DNA from: Xanthobacter autotrophicus Py2
Lineage (GTDB): Bacteria; Pseudomonadota; Alphaproteobacteria; Rhizobiales; Xanthobacteraceae
Assembly (NCBI GenBank): GCA_000017645.1
Contig: CP000781.1
Location: 930,001-994,000, forward strand
Direction: 5' to 3'
Length of the DNA stretch: 64,000 nt
Part shown: piece after piece, positions 25,752 through 34,500 of the stretch
Position numbering within the stretch: position 1 is the stretch's first letter
Layout: the number at the start of each line of letters is the position of its first letter
Notes under the pieces: generated by a model
The model's database searches: none
The model's input: only the letters and a program-made list of their open reading frames with translations
Told to the model about the DNA's origin: nothing
Program-made: the position numbers and the translations under genes

Positions 25752-25817
25752 TTCCAGACCTTCTCCGACATCGACGACTTCGACTTCGACATCAAAAAAT
25801 AAAATCCAGAGGCGGAC

Positions 25818-26885
25818 ATGACGAAGACTGATCTCACCCTTTCGGGTGCGCCCTCCCGGCGTGCCGTCCTCGGAGCGCTCGGTGCGGGGGCGGCGGTGCT
25901 CGCCGCCCCGCGCCTTGCCCGTGCGCAGGAGGGCACCCTCGTCGTCTCCAACTGGGGCGGTGACTGGAACGAGCGGACCATCCGCTTCGTGGAAGCGCCG
26001 CTGGTGGAAAGCCGCGGCATCAAGATCGTCCGCGACCTCGGCATGGAGCCGGAGCGCAAGGCCAAGCTGATCGCCGAGAAGCGGCTCAAGCGTGGCACCA
26101 TCGACGTCATCCATATCAACGAGGGCGACAGCGTGGAGCTGAACGCTCAGGACGTGCTGAGCGACATCGATTTTTCCAAGGTGCCCAATTACGCCGACGT
26201 GGTGCCGGCGCTCAAATCCAAGCCCTTCTTCGTGCCGTGGCTCTACAGCGGCGTCACGATCATCTACAACAAGGACAAGGTGCCGAACCCGCCCAAGTCC
26301 TATGAGGAGCTGTGGGACAAGAAGTGGGCCGGCAAGATCGGCCTCACCAACCAGCTTTACTTCAACTACATCATGATGGCCGGCCTGATCAAAGGCGGCA
26401 ATGTCACCAATACAGAGCAGGGCAAGGAACGGCTGATCCAGCTGAAGGAGCTGACCCAGCCGCGCATCTATGCCGCCCACCAGCAGCTCGGCGCCGGCCT
26501 CGTCAATGGCGAGGTGGACATTGCGGTGAACTACAAGGCGCGCGGCCTGCAATGGGCCAATGACGGGGCGCCGCTGGCCATCCAATATCCGACCGAAGGC
26601 GCCATCGCGGTCATGTTCGGTGCCGCCCTGCCCAAGCGCGCGCCGAGCCCGGACCTCGCCAATATCTATTTCAACGCCATGCTGGACAGGAAAGCCATGG
26701 CGGGCCTTGCCGGCGCCAGCTTCTACGCCCCGGCCAATTCCAAGGCGGAGCTTTCCGACGAGCTGCGCGCCAAGGTGGACTTCACGGCGGCGCAGGCGGC
26801 GGCGCTGAAATTCCCCGATTATGCCCACGTGGCCAAGAATACGGCGGAATGGCTCGAGTGGTGGAACAAGAACATCGCCCGCTGA
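25818..26885 (+). CDS. ABC importer solute-binding protein (PotD-like), Tat-type signal
   Basis: Periplasmic binding protein of 355 residues. The N-terminus has a twin-arginine pattern (SRRAVLGALGAGAAVLAA) with a likely cut after ARA near residue 36, so it may be exported folded. The mature part begins LVVSNWGGDWNERTIRF, matching the spermidine/putrescine-type family 1 binding proteins. It is followed by two permeases and an ATPase in order, making a full importer. The substrate is unknown. Position behind the N-carbamoylsarcosine amidohydrolase-like gene suggests a creatinine-related or N-methylated amine or amino acid, but polyamines are the family's best-known ligands. Confidence 0.88.
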   Translation: MTKTDLTLSGAPSRRAVLGALGAGAAVLAAPRLARAQEGTLVVSNWGGDWNERTIRFVEAPLVESRGIKIVRDLGMEPERKAKLIAEKRLKRGTIDVIHINEGDSVELNAQDVLSDIDFSKVPNYADVVPALKSKPFFVPWLYSGVTIIYNKDKVPNPPKSYEELWDKKWAGKIGLTNQLYFNYIMMAGLIKGGNVTNTEQGKERLIQLKELTQPRIYAAHQQLGAGLVNGEVDIAVNYKARGLQWANDGAPLAIQYPTEGAIAVMFGAALPKRAPSPDLANIYFNAMLDRKAMAGLAGASFYAPANSKAELSDELRAKVDFTAAQAAALKFPDYAHVAKNTAEWLEWWNKNIAR

Positions 26886-26896
26886 GCGCGGTCGGC

Positions 26897-27838
26897 ATGT
26901 CGGGTTCGGCCATGTCCACGGCAACGACCAGCCCTGGCGGTGCCAGCGCGCCGCCCCTCAAGCTTCCCGCGCCGGGTGCGCGGGAGCGCCGGCGCCTGTC
27001 GCCGGCCTTCGGCCTCGCCGCGCCGGGCACCCTGTTCGTGGTGCTGGCGCTGATGGGGCCGCTCGCCCTCATGTTCCGCTATTCGCTGAACCGGTTCGTG
27101 CCGGGGCAGATGATGGTGGAGGCGCTCACCCTCGCGAACTACCAGAAATTCTTCGCCGACAGCTACTACCAGGAGGTGCTGGCGACCACCCTGTGGGTGT
27201 CCGGCCTCTCCACACTCCTGTGCCTCCTTGCCGGCTTTCCGGTGGCGTACTTTCTGGTGCGGCAGGCCAGCGACAAATGGAAGGGGCGGTTGCTCCTCCT
27301 CGTCATCCTGCCGCTGCTCATGGGCAATGCGGTGCGCACCGCAGCGTGGATGGTGATTTTGGGTGACAAGGGCCTGTTCAATGCCTTCGTCGGCACGCTC
27401 GGCCTGTCGCCGGTGAAGCTCATGTACACGCCCACCGCCGTGGTCATCGGCCTGGTCTCGGTGTTGCTGCCGTTCATGATCGTGACGCTGCAGAGCGTTA
27501 TCGAAGGCATTGACGCCAATCTGGAAGCCGCCGCCTCCAGCCTTGGCGCCTCCCACCTCACCACCCTGTGGCGGGTGGTGCTGCCCTTGGCGCTGCCGGG
27601 CATCCTCGCCGGCACCATGCTGTGCTTCATCCTCTCCATGAACGCCTATGCGACGCCGGTGCTCATCGGCGGGCCGAGCTTCCAGATGATGGCGCCCGCC
27701 GTCTACCAGCAGGTGGCGAAAGCCATGAACTGGCCCTTCGGCGCGGCGCTCGCCTTCGTGCTCATGGCGGTGACCCTGGTGCTGACCACCACCGCCAACG
27801 TCCTGGTGCAGCGGCGCTATCGCCGCTGGAGCGAGTGA
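26897..27838 (+). CDS. ABC importer permease 1 (PotB-like)
   Basis: 313 residues from ATG 26897; 26912 is also possible. Six membrane helices. The first, after a basic N-terminus, is LAAPGTLFVVLALMGPLAL. The EAA loop that contacts the ATPase is seen as EAAASSLGASHLTTLWRVVLP. It forms the permease pair with the next gene and starts 11 bp after the binding-protein gene. No substrate-specific feature is visible. Confidence 0.9.
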   Translation: MSGSAMSTATTSPGGASAPPLKLPAPGARERRRLSPAFGLAAPGTLFVVLALMGPLALMFRYSLNRFVPGQMMVEALTLANYQKFFADSYYQEVLATTLWVSGLSTLLCLLAGFPVAYFLVRQASDKWKGRLLLLVILPLLMGNAVRTAAWMVILGDKGLFNAFVGTLGLSPVKLMYTPTAVVIGLVSVLLPFMIVTLQSVIEGIDANLEAAASSLGASHLTTLWRVVLPLALPGILAGTMLCFILSMNAYATPVLIGGPSFQMMAPAVYQQVAKAMNWPFGAALAFVLMAVTLVLTTTANVLVQRRYRRWSE

Positions 27839-27846
27839 GTGCCGCC

Positions 27847-28653
27847 ATGGGAATTCTCGCCATCAACCGCATCTATGCCGCGCTCTCGGCGCTGGTGCTT
27901 GCCTTCGTGCTGCTGCCGCTGGTGGCCATCGTGTGGGTGAGCTTCTTCGCCAACCGCATCCTCTCCTTCCCGGCCACCGGATACACCCTCGACTGGTATG
28001 TCCGCGCCTGGGAGCAGGAGGCGTTCCGCAACGGCTTCATCACCAGCATCGAGACCGCGCTGGTGGCGGTGGCCATCTCGCTGGTGCTGGGCGTGCCGGC
28101 AAGCCTGGCGCTGGTGCGCTATCGCTTTCCGGGGCGGGATGCCATCCAGACCGTGCTGCTCTCGCCCATGGTGGTGCCTGGCATCGTCGGCGGCGCGGCC
28201 CTGTTCATGGCCTTCATCGAGCTGGAAGTGCTGCTGGACGTGGAGATCGCCGGCACCCTGCCGGGCCTGCTCATCGCCCATGGCCTCATCGCCTTGCCGT
28301 GGACGGTGAGGTTGGTGACGGCCTCGCTGGTGGGCATGAGTCCGTCCTTTGAGGAAGCGGCGCGCTCGCTGGGCGCGGGGGTGTTCACCACCTTCTTCCG
28401 GGTGACGCTGCCCATCATCAAGCCGGGCATCGTGGCGGCGGCGCTGTTCTCCTTCGTGGTGTCCTTCATCGACCTTGAGAAGTCGATCTTCCTGGTGGGG
28501 CCGGGCCGCACCACGCTCCAGATCGCGCTGGTCTCGTATCTGGAATGGAACCTTGATTCCACGGTGGCGGCGGTCGCGACCGTGCAGATCCTCATCATCG
28601 GCGCGCTGCTGATCGCCAGCGACCGCTATGCCCGCCTCGCGCGGGCGTTCTGA
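27847..28653 (+). CDS. ABC importer permease 2 (PotC-like)
   Basis: 268 residues from ATG 27847, eight bases after the previous stop. Six membrane helices, with the EAA loop EEAARSLGAGVFTTFFRVTLP. The sequence FANRILSFPATGYTLDWY after helix 1 is typical of PotC-type permeases. It should pair with permease 1 in a heterodimer. The reading frame is open far upstream inside permease 1, but that part is a shadow of that gene. Confidence 0.9.
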   Translation: MGILAINRIYAALSALVLAFVLLPLVAIVWVSFFANRILSFPATGYTLDWYVRAWEQEAFRNGFITSIETALVAVAISLVLGVPASLALVRYRFPGRDAIQTVLLSPMVVPGIVGGAALFMAFIELEVLLDVEIAGTLPGLLIAHGLIALPWTVRLVTASLVGMSPSFEEAARSLGAGVFTTFFRVTLPIIKPGIVAAALFSFVVSFIDLEKSIFLVGPGRTTLQIALVSYLEWNLDSTVAAVATVQILIIGALLIASDRYARLARAF

Positions 28654-28678
28654 AACGCCTGTTTTCGGAGTGACCTGA

Positions 28679-29740
28679 ATGTCCGACGTCGTCCTCCAGT
28701 CCATCGTCAAGCGCTATGACGCCACCACCGCCGTGGACAATGTCTCGCTCAACATCCGCCAGGGCGAGCTGGTGGCGCTGCTCGGCCCCTCCGGCTGCGG
28801 CAAGACCACGACCCTGCGCATGGTGGGCGGCTTCATCCCCGTCACCGAGGGGCGCATCCTGGTGGGTGGGCGCGATCTCACCTCGCTGCCGCCCAACAAG
28901 CGCAACATGGGCTTCGGCTTCCAGAACTACGCGCTGTTCCCGCACATGAGCGTGGGCGAGAACGTGGCCTTCGGCCTGCAGATGCGCAAGCTGCCCAAGG
29001 CCGACATCGCAGCCAAGGTGAAGACGGCGCTGGACCGGGTGAAGCTTTCCCATCTCGCCGACCGCCTGCCCAAGCAGCTCTCCGGCGGCCAGCAGCAGCG
29101 GGTGGCGCTCGCCCGCGCTCTGGTGATCGAGCCGGACGTGCTGCTGCTCGACGAGCCGCTCTCCAACCTCGACGCGCAATTGCGCAACGAGATGAAGCTG
29201 GAGATCCGCAACATCCAGCAGCAGCTCGGCATCACCACCATCTTCGTCACCCACGACCAGGACGAGGCGCTCTCGGTGGCCGACCGGGTGGTGCTGATGC
29301 GCGCCGGGCGCATCGAGCAGATGGGCGCGCCGGACGATTTGTTCGAGCGGCCGGCTTCGCACTTCGTGGCCGAATTCATGGGCGTCACCAACCTGTTGGC
29401 CGGCACGCTCGAAGGCGTCGGCCGCTTCCGTCTCACCAGCGGCGAGGTGGTGGCGGTGCCGGTGGCCGGGCTGTCCGGCGACCTCGCGCTGGCGCTGCGT
29501 CCCGAGCGGGTAATCCTCGACGGCACCGACGAGGCGCTGCTCGCCAACACGCTGTCGGCCGAGGTGGAGTTCGCCACCTATCGCGGCCTCGTCATCGATT
29601 ACCGGGTGCGCCTGCCGTCCGGGGTGACGCTGATCGCCCGCCGGCCCTCGCCAGCGGTGGGCGGCCCCGCCCCGCTCAGCCCCGGCCGCGCCGTGCGCGT
29701 CTCCTGGCCGCCCGAGGCCGGAACCCTCGTGCCCATGTGA
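28679..29740 (+). CDS. ABC importer ATP-binding protein (PotA-like)
   Basis: 353 residues. Nucleotide-binding domain with Walker A GPSGCGKTT, Q-loop FQNYALFPHMSVGENV, signature LSGGQQQR, Walker B VLLLDEPLSNLD and H-loop FVTHDQDEAL. A C-terminal TOBE-type regulatory domain begins near residue 240. This is the CUT1/PotA architecture that energises the binding protein and permeases encoded just before it. It may also serve the second importer at 31.5-34.3 kb, which has no ATPase gene of its own. Confidence 0.93.
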   Translation: MSDVVLQSIVKRYDATTAVDNVSLNIRQGELVALLGPSGCGKTTTLRMVGGFIPVTEGRILVGGRDLTSLPPNKRNMGFGFQNYALFPHMSVGENVAFGLQMRKLPKADIAAKVKTALDRVKLSHLADRLPKQLSGGQQQRVALARALVIEPDVLLLDEPLSNLDAQLRNEMKLEIRNIQQQLGITTIFVTHDQDEALSVADRVVLMRAGRIEQMGAPDDLFERPASHFVAEFMGVTNLLAGTLEGVGRFRLTSGEVVAVPVAGLSGDLALALRPERVILDGTDEALLANTLSAEVEFATYRGLVIDYRVRLPSGVTLIARRPSPAVGGPAPLSPGRAVRVSWPPEAGTLVPM

Positions 29741-29805
29741 CCTGGCACCCGCTCCTTTTCCAGTATCCGCCGACGTAAGTCTGGCACCTCAGAAGGCATT
29801 TCGCC

Positions 29806-30819
29806 GTGAATCTGCACGTTTCGCCCACGAAGGAAGATCAAGCCGTGTCCAGCCTGCACGAACAGCTTGTCGTCATCGACGGCCTTATCATCTCCGATTT
29901 CAGCCGTGCGGTGTTCGAGGACATGCGCAAGGGCGGCCTCACCGCCGCCAACTGCACCTGCTGCGTGTGGGACAACTTCACCGAGACCATGCGCAATATA
30001 GCCAAGTGGAAGAAGGATTTCGCGGCCAACGCGGACATCATCTCCCAGGTCTACACCACGCAGGACATCCTGAAGGCCAAGGCCGAGGGCAAGACCGGCA
30101 TCATCCTCGGCTGGCAGAACACCTCCGGCATCGAAGACCACATCGAATATCTCCAGCTTTTCCATGAGCTGGGCGTGCGCATCATCCAGATGACGTACAA
30201 CACCCAGAACTGGGTCGGTTCCGGCTGCTACGAGGGCACCGACAGCGGCCTCTCCGACTTCGGCCATGACGTGGTGGCGGAGATGAACCGCCTCGGCATC
30301 CTGTGCGACCTTTCGCACGTGGGGCCGAAGACTTCGGAAGACACCATCAAGGCGTCGAAGCAGCGCGTGGCCTATTCCCACTGCCTGCCGGCGGGGCTCA
30401 AGGCCCATCCGCGCAACAAGAGCGACGCGCAGCTGCGCTTCATCGCCGACAAGGGCGGCTTCATCGGCGTCACCATGTTCCCGCCCTTCCTGGCGAAGGG
30501 GCCTGAGGCCACCGTCGCCGATTATGTGGAGGCGATGGAATACATCATCAACATCGCCGGCGAAGACGTGGTGGGCGTGGGCACCGACTTCACCCAAGGC
30601 TACGGCCAGCCCTTCTTCGACTGGATCACCCACGACAAGGGCTTCGGCCGCAAGCTCACGGATTTCGGTGCCGTCATCAATCCGGAAGGCTTCCGCGAGA
30701 TCGGCGACTTCCCGAACCTCACCGCCGCCATGGAACAGCGCGGCTGGTCCACCGCCCGCATCGAGAAGGTGATGGGGCAGAACTGGCTCCAGCTGCTCAA
30801 GGACGTGTGGGGCGCTTGA
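29806..30819 (+). CDS. Membrane dipeptidase-family (M19) metallohydrolase
   Basis: 337 residues. Family M19 renal-dipeptidase-like amidohydrolase with VVIDGLIISD near the N-terminus, EDMRKGGLTAANCTCCVWDN, NTQNWVGSGCYE, a metal-site Asp/His block (CDLSHVGPKT) and VVGVGTDFTQGYG. No N-terminal helix is evident despite the family name. It closely resembles the protein encoded next to the dimethylglycine dehydrogenase genes in Pseudomonas (PA5396 type), whose substrate is not established. GTG 29806 is used; GTG 29845, with GGAAG eight bases upstream, is an equally good start. It precedes the DUF5943 gene as in Pseudomonas. Confidence 0.88.
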   Translation: MNLHVSPTKEDQAVSSLHEQLVVIDGLIISDFSRAVFEDMRKGGLTAANCTCCVWDNFTETMRNIAKWKKDFAANADIISQVYTTQDILKAKAEGKTGIILGWQNTSGIEDHIEYLQLFHELGVRIIQMTYNTQNWVGSGCYEGTDSGLSDFGHDVVAEMNRLGILCDLSHVGPKTSEDTIKASKQRVAYSHCLPAGLKAHPRNKSDAQLRFIADKGGFIGVTMFPPFLAKGPEATVADYVEAMEYIINIAGEDVVGVGTDFTQGYGQPFFDWITHDKGFGRKLTDFGAVINPEGFREIGDFPNLTAAMEQRGWSTARIEKVMGQNWLQLLKDVWGA

Positions 30820-30860
30820 GCCCCATTTCGTCTTTCCTCCAACGCGGGACTACTTTCAAG

Positions 30861-31388
30861 ATGGCCAAGCCCGAGATCGAGATCGACGTGGACCCGGCGA
30901 CGGGACGCTGGTTCGTGGACAAGATGCCCATGATCCTGGTGCCCCAGCATTTCTACAACAACAACCACTTCGCCATCGAGGGTGCGCTGGGGGCCGAAGC
31001 CTTCGACGCGACGCTGGCCCCGGCGGGGCACCTCTCCGCCTATGTGTGGTGCAGGAAGCAGGCGGAGGTCTACGGGCTCGAAGGCGTCGATGTGTTCGCC
31101 CACTACATGAAGCGGCTGTCGCAGCGCGGCTGGGGCCTGTTCTCCATCCTCGCCATCGATCCCGCCGCCGGCACCGCCACCATCCGCCTCGACAACTCCT
31201 CCTTCGTGACGGAGCAGACGCGCTCGGCGGGTCGTAAGCTCTGCTACATGTTCGCGCCGTGGCTGGCCGGGGCGCTGGAATTCGTCTGCGAGCAGGCCGG
31301 CGCGCCGCAAAAGCTTGAGGCCCGCGAGGTGCAGTGCGCCGCCGAGGGCCACGACTACTGCCTCTACGAAGTCAAGCCCGCCGTCTGA
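30861..31388 (+). CDS. DUF5943 (V4R-like) protein
   Basis: 175 residues from ATG 30861. It matches the conserved protein that follows the membrane-dipeptidase gene in Pseudomonas betaine/dimethylglycine clusters (PA5397 type). The C-terminal part, LEFVCEQAGAPQKLEAREVQ then CAAEGHDYCLYEV, has the Cys-Gly/His-Cys arrangement of V4R small-molecule-binding domains. The N-terminal region includes RWFVDKMPMILVPQHFYNNN. It is soluble. A ligand-sensing or accessory role is likely but unproven. It lies between a hydrolase and a second importer, all on the plus strand. Confidence 0.82.
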   Translation: MAKPEIEIDVDPATGRWFVDKMPMILVPQHFYNNNHFAIEGALGAEAFDATLAPAGHLSAYVWCRKQAEVYGLEGVDVFAHYMKRLSQRGWGLFSILAIDPAAGTATIRLDNSSFVTEQTRSAGRKLCYMFAPWLAGALEFVCEQAGAPQKLEAREVQCAAEGHDYCLYEVKPAV

Positions 31389-31470
31389 GGCGGGCGTCTT
31401 CTTCAATAAGACCTGAATTAGCGACCCAAATATGGGCGCACCTTCCATCCGACCAGAGGACTTGAGGAAC

Positions 31471-32538
31471 ATGAGCGACAAGATGAACATGTCTCGCCGC
31501 ACCGCGCTGAAGACGTTTGGCGTGGCTGCCGCCGGGGCGCTGGCGGCGCCCGCCGTCATCACCCGGTCGCTGGCCGCCAGCGAGACGCTGGTGGTCTATA
31601 ATTTCGATGGTCTGCTCGGCAAGGTCATCAAGGATCACTGGATCGATCCCTTCAGCCAGTCCACCGGGGTGAAGGTCGAAGTGCTGACCATGCAGGGCTC
31701 CTCCCCGCCCATGGCCAAGATCAAGGCCCAGGTGGATGCCGGCCGCCCCGATGCGGATGTCATCCCCATGCAGATGCCCGACTATGTCTTCGGCGTGCGG
31801 AACAACCTGTTCCAGACCATCGACGCCAAGGACATGCCCGAATACGCCAACCTCTATCCCGATTACATCACGCCTCATGGGCCGAAACTGGTGCTGTGGA
31901 GCTACGGCCTCGCCTACAACACCGACAAGATCAAGACCGCGCCCACCGCCTGGGCCGACCTGTGGGACCCCCAGTACAAGGGCAAGGCGGCGCTGAACGA
32001 GGCGCTGTTCGACCAGGCGCTACAGATGGTCAACCTCGTCGCCAAGGGCAAGCCTTTGCCGGTGGACGACGCCACCTTCGCCGCCCTCACCAGGCTGCGC
32101 CCGAATCTTGCAACGCTCTGGACCACAGGCGCCCAAGCCGAGCAATTGCTGCGCACCGGCGAGGTGTGGATCATGCCGGTGTGGAACGGCCGCGTGTATC
32201 CGCTCAAGGACCAGGGCGTGCCGATTGATTTCGTCTCGCCGAAGGAAGGCTTCTTCACCCGGGCCGACCCGTTCTGCATTCCGCGCGGCGCGAAGAACCC
32301 GGAGCTTGCCAAGGCCTTCATCAACTTCTCCTGCACGGTCGCCCCGCAGCAGGCGCTGGCCAAGGGGCTGTTCTATGCCTCGCCCAACCAGAAGGTGGTC
32401 TATCCGCCGGAAATCGCCAAGCGCGTGGTGGTCTCCACCCGCGAGGAACTGGCGCGCGCCGTGCCGGAGGATTTCGAGGTGATCGTGGACAATCTGCCCG
32501 ATTGGCGCCGGCGCTGGGATGCCTGGAAGCAGAGCTGA
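31471..32538 (+). CDS. Second ABC importer solute-binding protein, Tat-type signal
   Basis: 355 residues from ATG 31471, preceded by TTGAGGAAC. The signal has a twin-arginine core (MSRRTALKTFGVAAAGALAA), and cleavage is expected near residue 36. The mature part, LVVYNFDGLLGKVIKDHWID, is a family 1/PotD-like extracellular binding domain. It differs clearly from the protein at 25.8 kb, so it is probably tuned to a different ligand. Two permeases follow, but no ATPase gene. Confidence 0.88.
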   Translation: MSDKMNMSRRTALKTFGVAAAGALAAPAVITRSLAASETLVVYNFDGLLGKVIKDHWIDPFSQSTGVKVEVLTMQGSSPPMAKIKAQVDAGRPDADVIPMQMPDYVFGVRNNLFQTIDAKDMPEYANLYPDYITPHGPKLVLWSYGLAYNTDKIKTAPTAWADLWDPQYKGKAALNEALFDQALQMVNLVAKGKPLPVDDATFAALTRLRPNLATLWTTGAQAEQLLRTGEVWIMPVWNGRVYPLKDQGVPIDFVSPKEGFFTRADPFCIPRGAKNPELAKAFINFSCTVAPQQALAKGLFYASPNQKVVYPPEIAKRVVVSTREELARAVPEDFEVIVDNLPDWRRRWDAWKQS

Positions 32539-32565
32539 GCGAAAGCCGGTCGCGGAGCCCTCGTC

Positions 32566-33492
32566 ATGGCGAGCGATGCCTCTCTCCCATCCTCCCTCGC
32601 GGATCCACGGGGCAAGTGGATGTCATTGAAAAACCTCGGTCGCCAGGGTTTCGGCCGGCTCGGATGGTGGGGGCTTCTGGCCCCCGCCATGGCGTTGTAC
32701 GCCCTCGTCTTCTTCATGCCGCTGGGCGTGCTGGTGGGCGAGAGCGTGCACCCCTCCGGCGCGCCGCAGCTGTCGCTTGCCAATTATGCCGCCTTCTTCA
32801 CCGATGGCGTCACCTTCTCCATCTTCGCGCGCACGGTGCGGCTTGCCTTCTTCGTCACCCTCACCTGCCTCGTGTTCGGCTATCCGCTGGCCCTGTTCAT
32901 GCGGCGGGCGGGGCCGGTGCTGCGGCTGGTGGCGCTCACCATCGTGGTGTCGCCGCTGCTCACCTCGGTCATCGTGCGCAATGTGGCCTGGCTGCTGGTC
33001 CTGGGGCGCGAGGGCATGGTGAACACCCTGCTGCGGCAGGCCGGCCTCATCGATGCGCCGCTGCCACTGCTCTACAACACCTTCGGCGTGGTGGTGGGCG
33101 TCACCCACGTCTATCTCGCCTTCCTGGTGCTGCCGGTGTTCTCCTCGCTGCTCGCCATCGATCCCTCGGTGGAACAGGCGGCGTCGAGCCTTGGCGCCTC
33201 GCGCTTCACCGTGTTCCGCAAGGTGACGGTGCCGCTCTCTTTGCCGGGGGTGATCGCGGGGTCCACCCTCGTGTTCGTGCTCACCATGGGGGTGTATCTC
33301 ACGCCGGTCATCATGGGCGGCAGCTTCGTCACCACGCTGCCCATGGTGATGACGGACCTGGTACGCACCCAGTTCGACTGGAGCCGCGCGGCGGCCTTCG
33401 CCATCGTGCTCCTGGCCTTCATCGCCGTGGTGATGGTGGCGTCCAGCCGCGCCGAGCGGCGCATCGAGCGCATGCGCGGGGAGCTGTCGTGA
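32566..33492 (+). CDS. Second ABC importer permease A (PotB-like)
   Basis: 308 residues from ATG 32566, with GGAG eight bases upstream. Six helices starting near residue 30 (GLLAPAMALYALVFFMPLGVL). The EAA-type loop reads EQAASSLGASRFTVFRKVTVP. Its stop overlaps the next start by one base (TGATG). It pairs with permease B and the binding protein upstream. Confidence 0.9.
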   Translation: MASDASLPSSLADPRGKWMSLKNLGRQGFGRLGWWGLLAPAMALYALVFFMPLGVLVGESVHPSGAPQLSLANYAAFFTDGVTFSIFARTVRLAFFVTLTCLVFGYPLALFMRRAGPVLRLVALTIVVSPLLTSVIVRNVAWLLVLGREGMVNTLLRQAGLIDAPLPLLYNTFGVVVGVTHVYLAFLVLPVFSSLLAIDPSVEQAASSLGASRFTVFRKVTVPLSLPGVIAGSTLVFVLTMGVYLTPVIMGGSFVTTLPMVMTDLVRTQFDWSRAAAFAIVLLAFIAVVMVASSRAERRIERMRGELS

Positions 33493-34286
33493 TGAGCGAG
33501 AACCGGATCGGCCTCCTCGTGGGTACCATCGCCGTGACGGTGATGGTGTTCCTCATCCTGCCCCAGCTCATCCTGCTGGTGCAGTCGTTCACGGCGGAGG
33601 ATTATCTGTCCTTCCCGCCGAAGCATTTCGGGCTGCGCTGGTACGCCTTCATCTTCGGCGATGAGACCTGGCAGCGGGCGCTGTTCACCAGCCTCCTCAT
33701 CGCCGTGCTGGTGACGCCGCTCGCCGTCATCCTCGGCACGGCGGCGGCCATCGGGCTCGACCGGGGTCCCATGCGCCTGCGCAAGGCCATGCGCACTGCT
33801 TTGGTGTCGCCCATGGTGCTGCCCCACGTGGTGCTGGGCATGGCCATCTACCGGGTGTTCCTGCCGCTGCGCTTCGACGACACGCTCGCGGGCTTCCTGG
33901 TGGCGCATCTGGTCTTGTGCGTGCCCTATGTGATCGTCACGGTGGGGGCGAGTCTCCAGGCCATGGACCGCTCGCTGGAACAGGCCGCCATGAGCCTCGG
34001 CGCCTCGCTTCCAGTGGCCTTGTGGCGGGTGGTGCTGCCGCTGGTTCGGCCGGGGGTGATCGCGGGGGCGGTGTTCGCCTTCATCACCTCGTTCGACGAA
34101 TTCATCGTCACCTACTTCCTGGCGAGCCGGCAGACCACCGCGCCCATCCAGATCTTCTCCAGCCTGTCCTATCAGCTGGAGCCGTCCATTGCGGCGGTTT
34201 CGGGCCTCACCCTGGTGGTGACGGCGGCCCTGTGCGGCCTGCTCATCCTGCGTGGGAGCATGGCGGGCACGGCGCAGGTGGCGTGA
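33492..34286 (+). CDS. Second ABC importer permease B (PotC-like)
   Basis: 264 residues from ATG 33492. Six helices; the EAA-type loop is EQAAMSLGASLPVALWRVVLP. SFTAEDYLSFPPKHFGLRWY follows helix 1, as in PotC-type permeases. It is the last gene of the plus-strand importer block. A REP-like element and then a strong two-way terminator separate it from the convergent sarcosine oxidase operon. With no ATPase gene, this importer probably borrows the PotA-like subunit at 28.7 kb. Confidence 0.9.
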   Translation: MSENRIGLLVGTIAVTVMVFLILPQLILLVQSFTAEDYLSFPPKHFGLRWYAFIFGDETWQRALFTSLLIAVLVTPLAVILGTAAAIGLDRGPMRLRKAMRTALVSPMVLPHVVLGMAIYRVFLPLRFDDTLAGFLVAHLVLCVPYVIVTVGASLQAMDRSLEQAAMSLGASLPVALWRVVLPLVRPGVIAGAVFAFITSFDEFIVTYFLASRQTTAPIQIFSSLSYQLEPSIAAVSGLTLVVTAALCGLLILRGSMAGTAQVA

Positions 34287-34312
34287 GGGGGGGCAGGACG
34301 GCGGGCGCCACC

Positions 34313-34429
34313 ACCGTCATGCCCGGCCTTGTGCCGGGCATCCACGCGGTTCGGCCGGGAACCCCTTTCGGAAGCCAGCACCAACGGCACGGCGTGGATG
34401 TCCGGGACGAGCCCGGGCATGACGGCGGT
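34313..34429. repeat. REP/BIME-like palindromic element, copy 1
   Basis: A ~117-bp unit made of two inverted half-elements. The left half begins ACCGTCATGCCCGGCC and contains GGGCATCCACGCGG; the right half contains GGCGTGGATG and ends CCGGGCATGACGGCGGT. The ends are complementary. The same plan occurs at three further intergenic sites in this window. Peptides read from it (of the type MPGLVPGIHAV) are not genes. Confidence 0.88.
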
Positions 34430-34442
34430 GCAAGCCCAAACA

Positions 34443-34485
34443 AAAAGCGCGGGACGGATGGCCTCCGTCCCGCGCTTTTCTTTTC
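34443..34485. terminator. Strong two-way intrinsic terminator
   Basis: A 16-bp perfect stem (34443-34458 with 34464-34479) around a 5-nt loop, with A-runs on the left and T-runs on the right. It is placed between the convergent permease and soxG genes and should stop transcripts from both. Confidence 0.92.
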
Positions 34486-34500
34486 ACCCGATCCCCGCGA

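Noticed and set aside
34172..34443. Short frames reading MPGLVP-like peptides at REP elements (also near 39.7, 52.9 and 62.3 kb)
   Set aside because: They come from the palindromic repeat itself in both directions and are known spurious gene calls of that repeat type.
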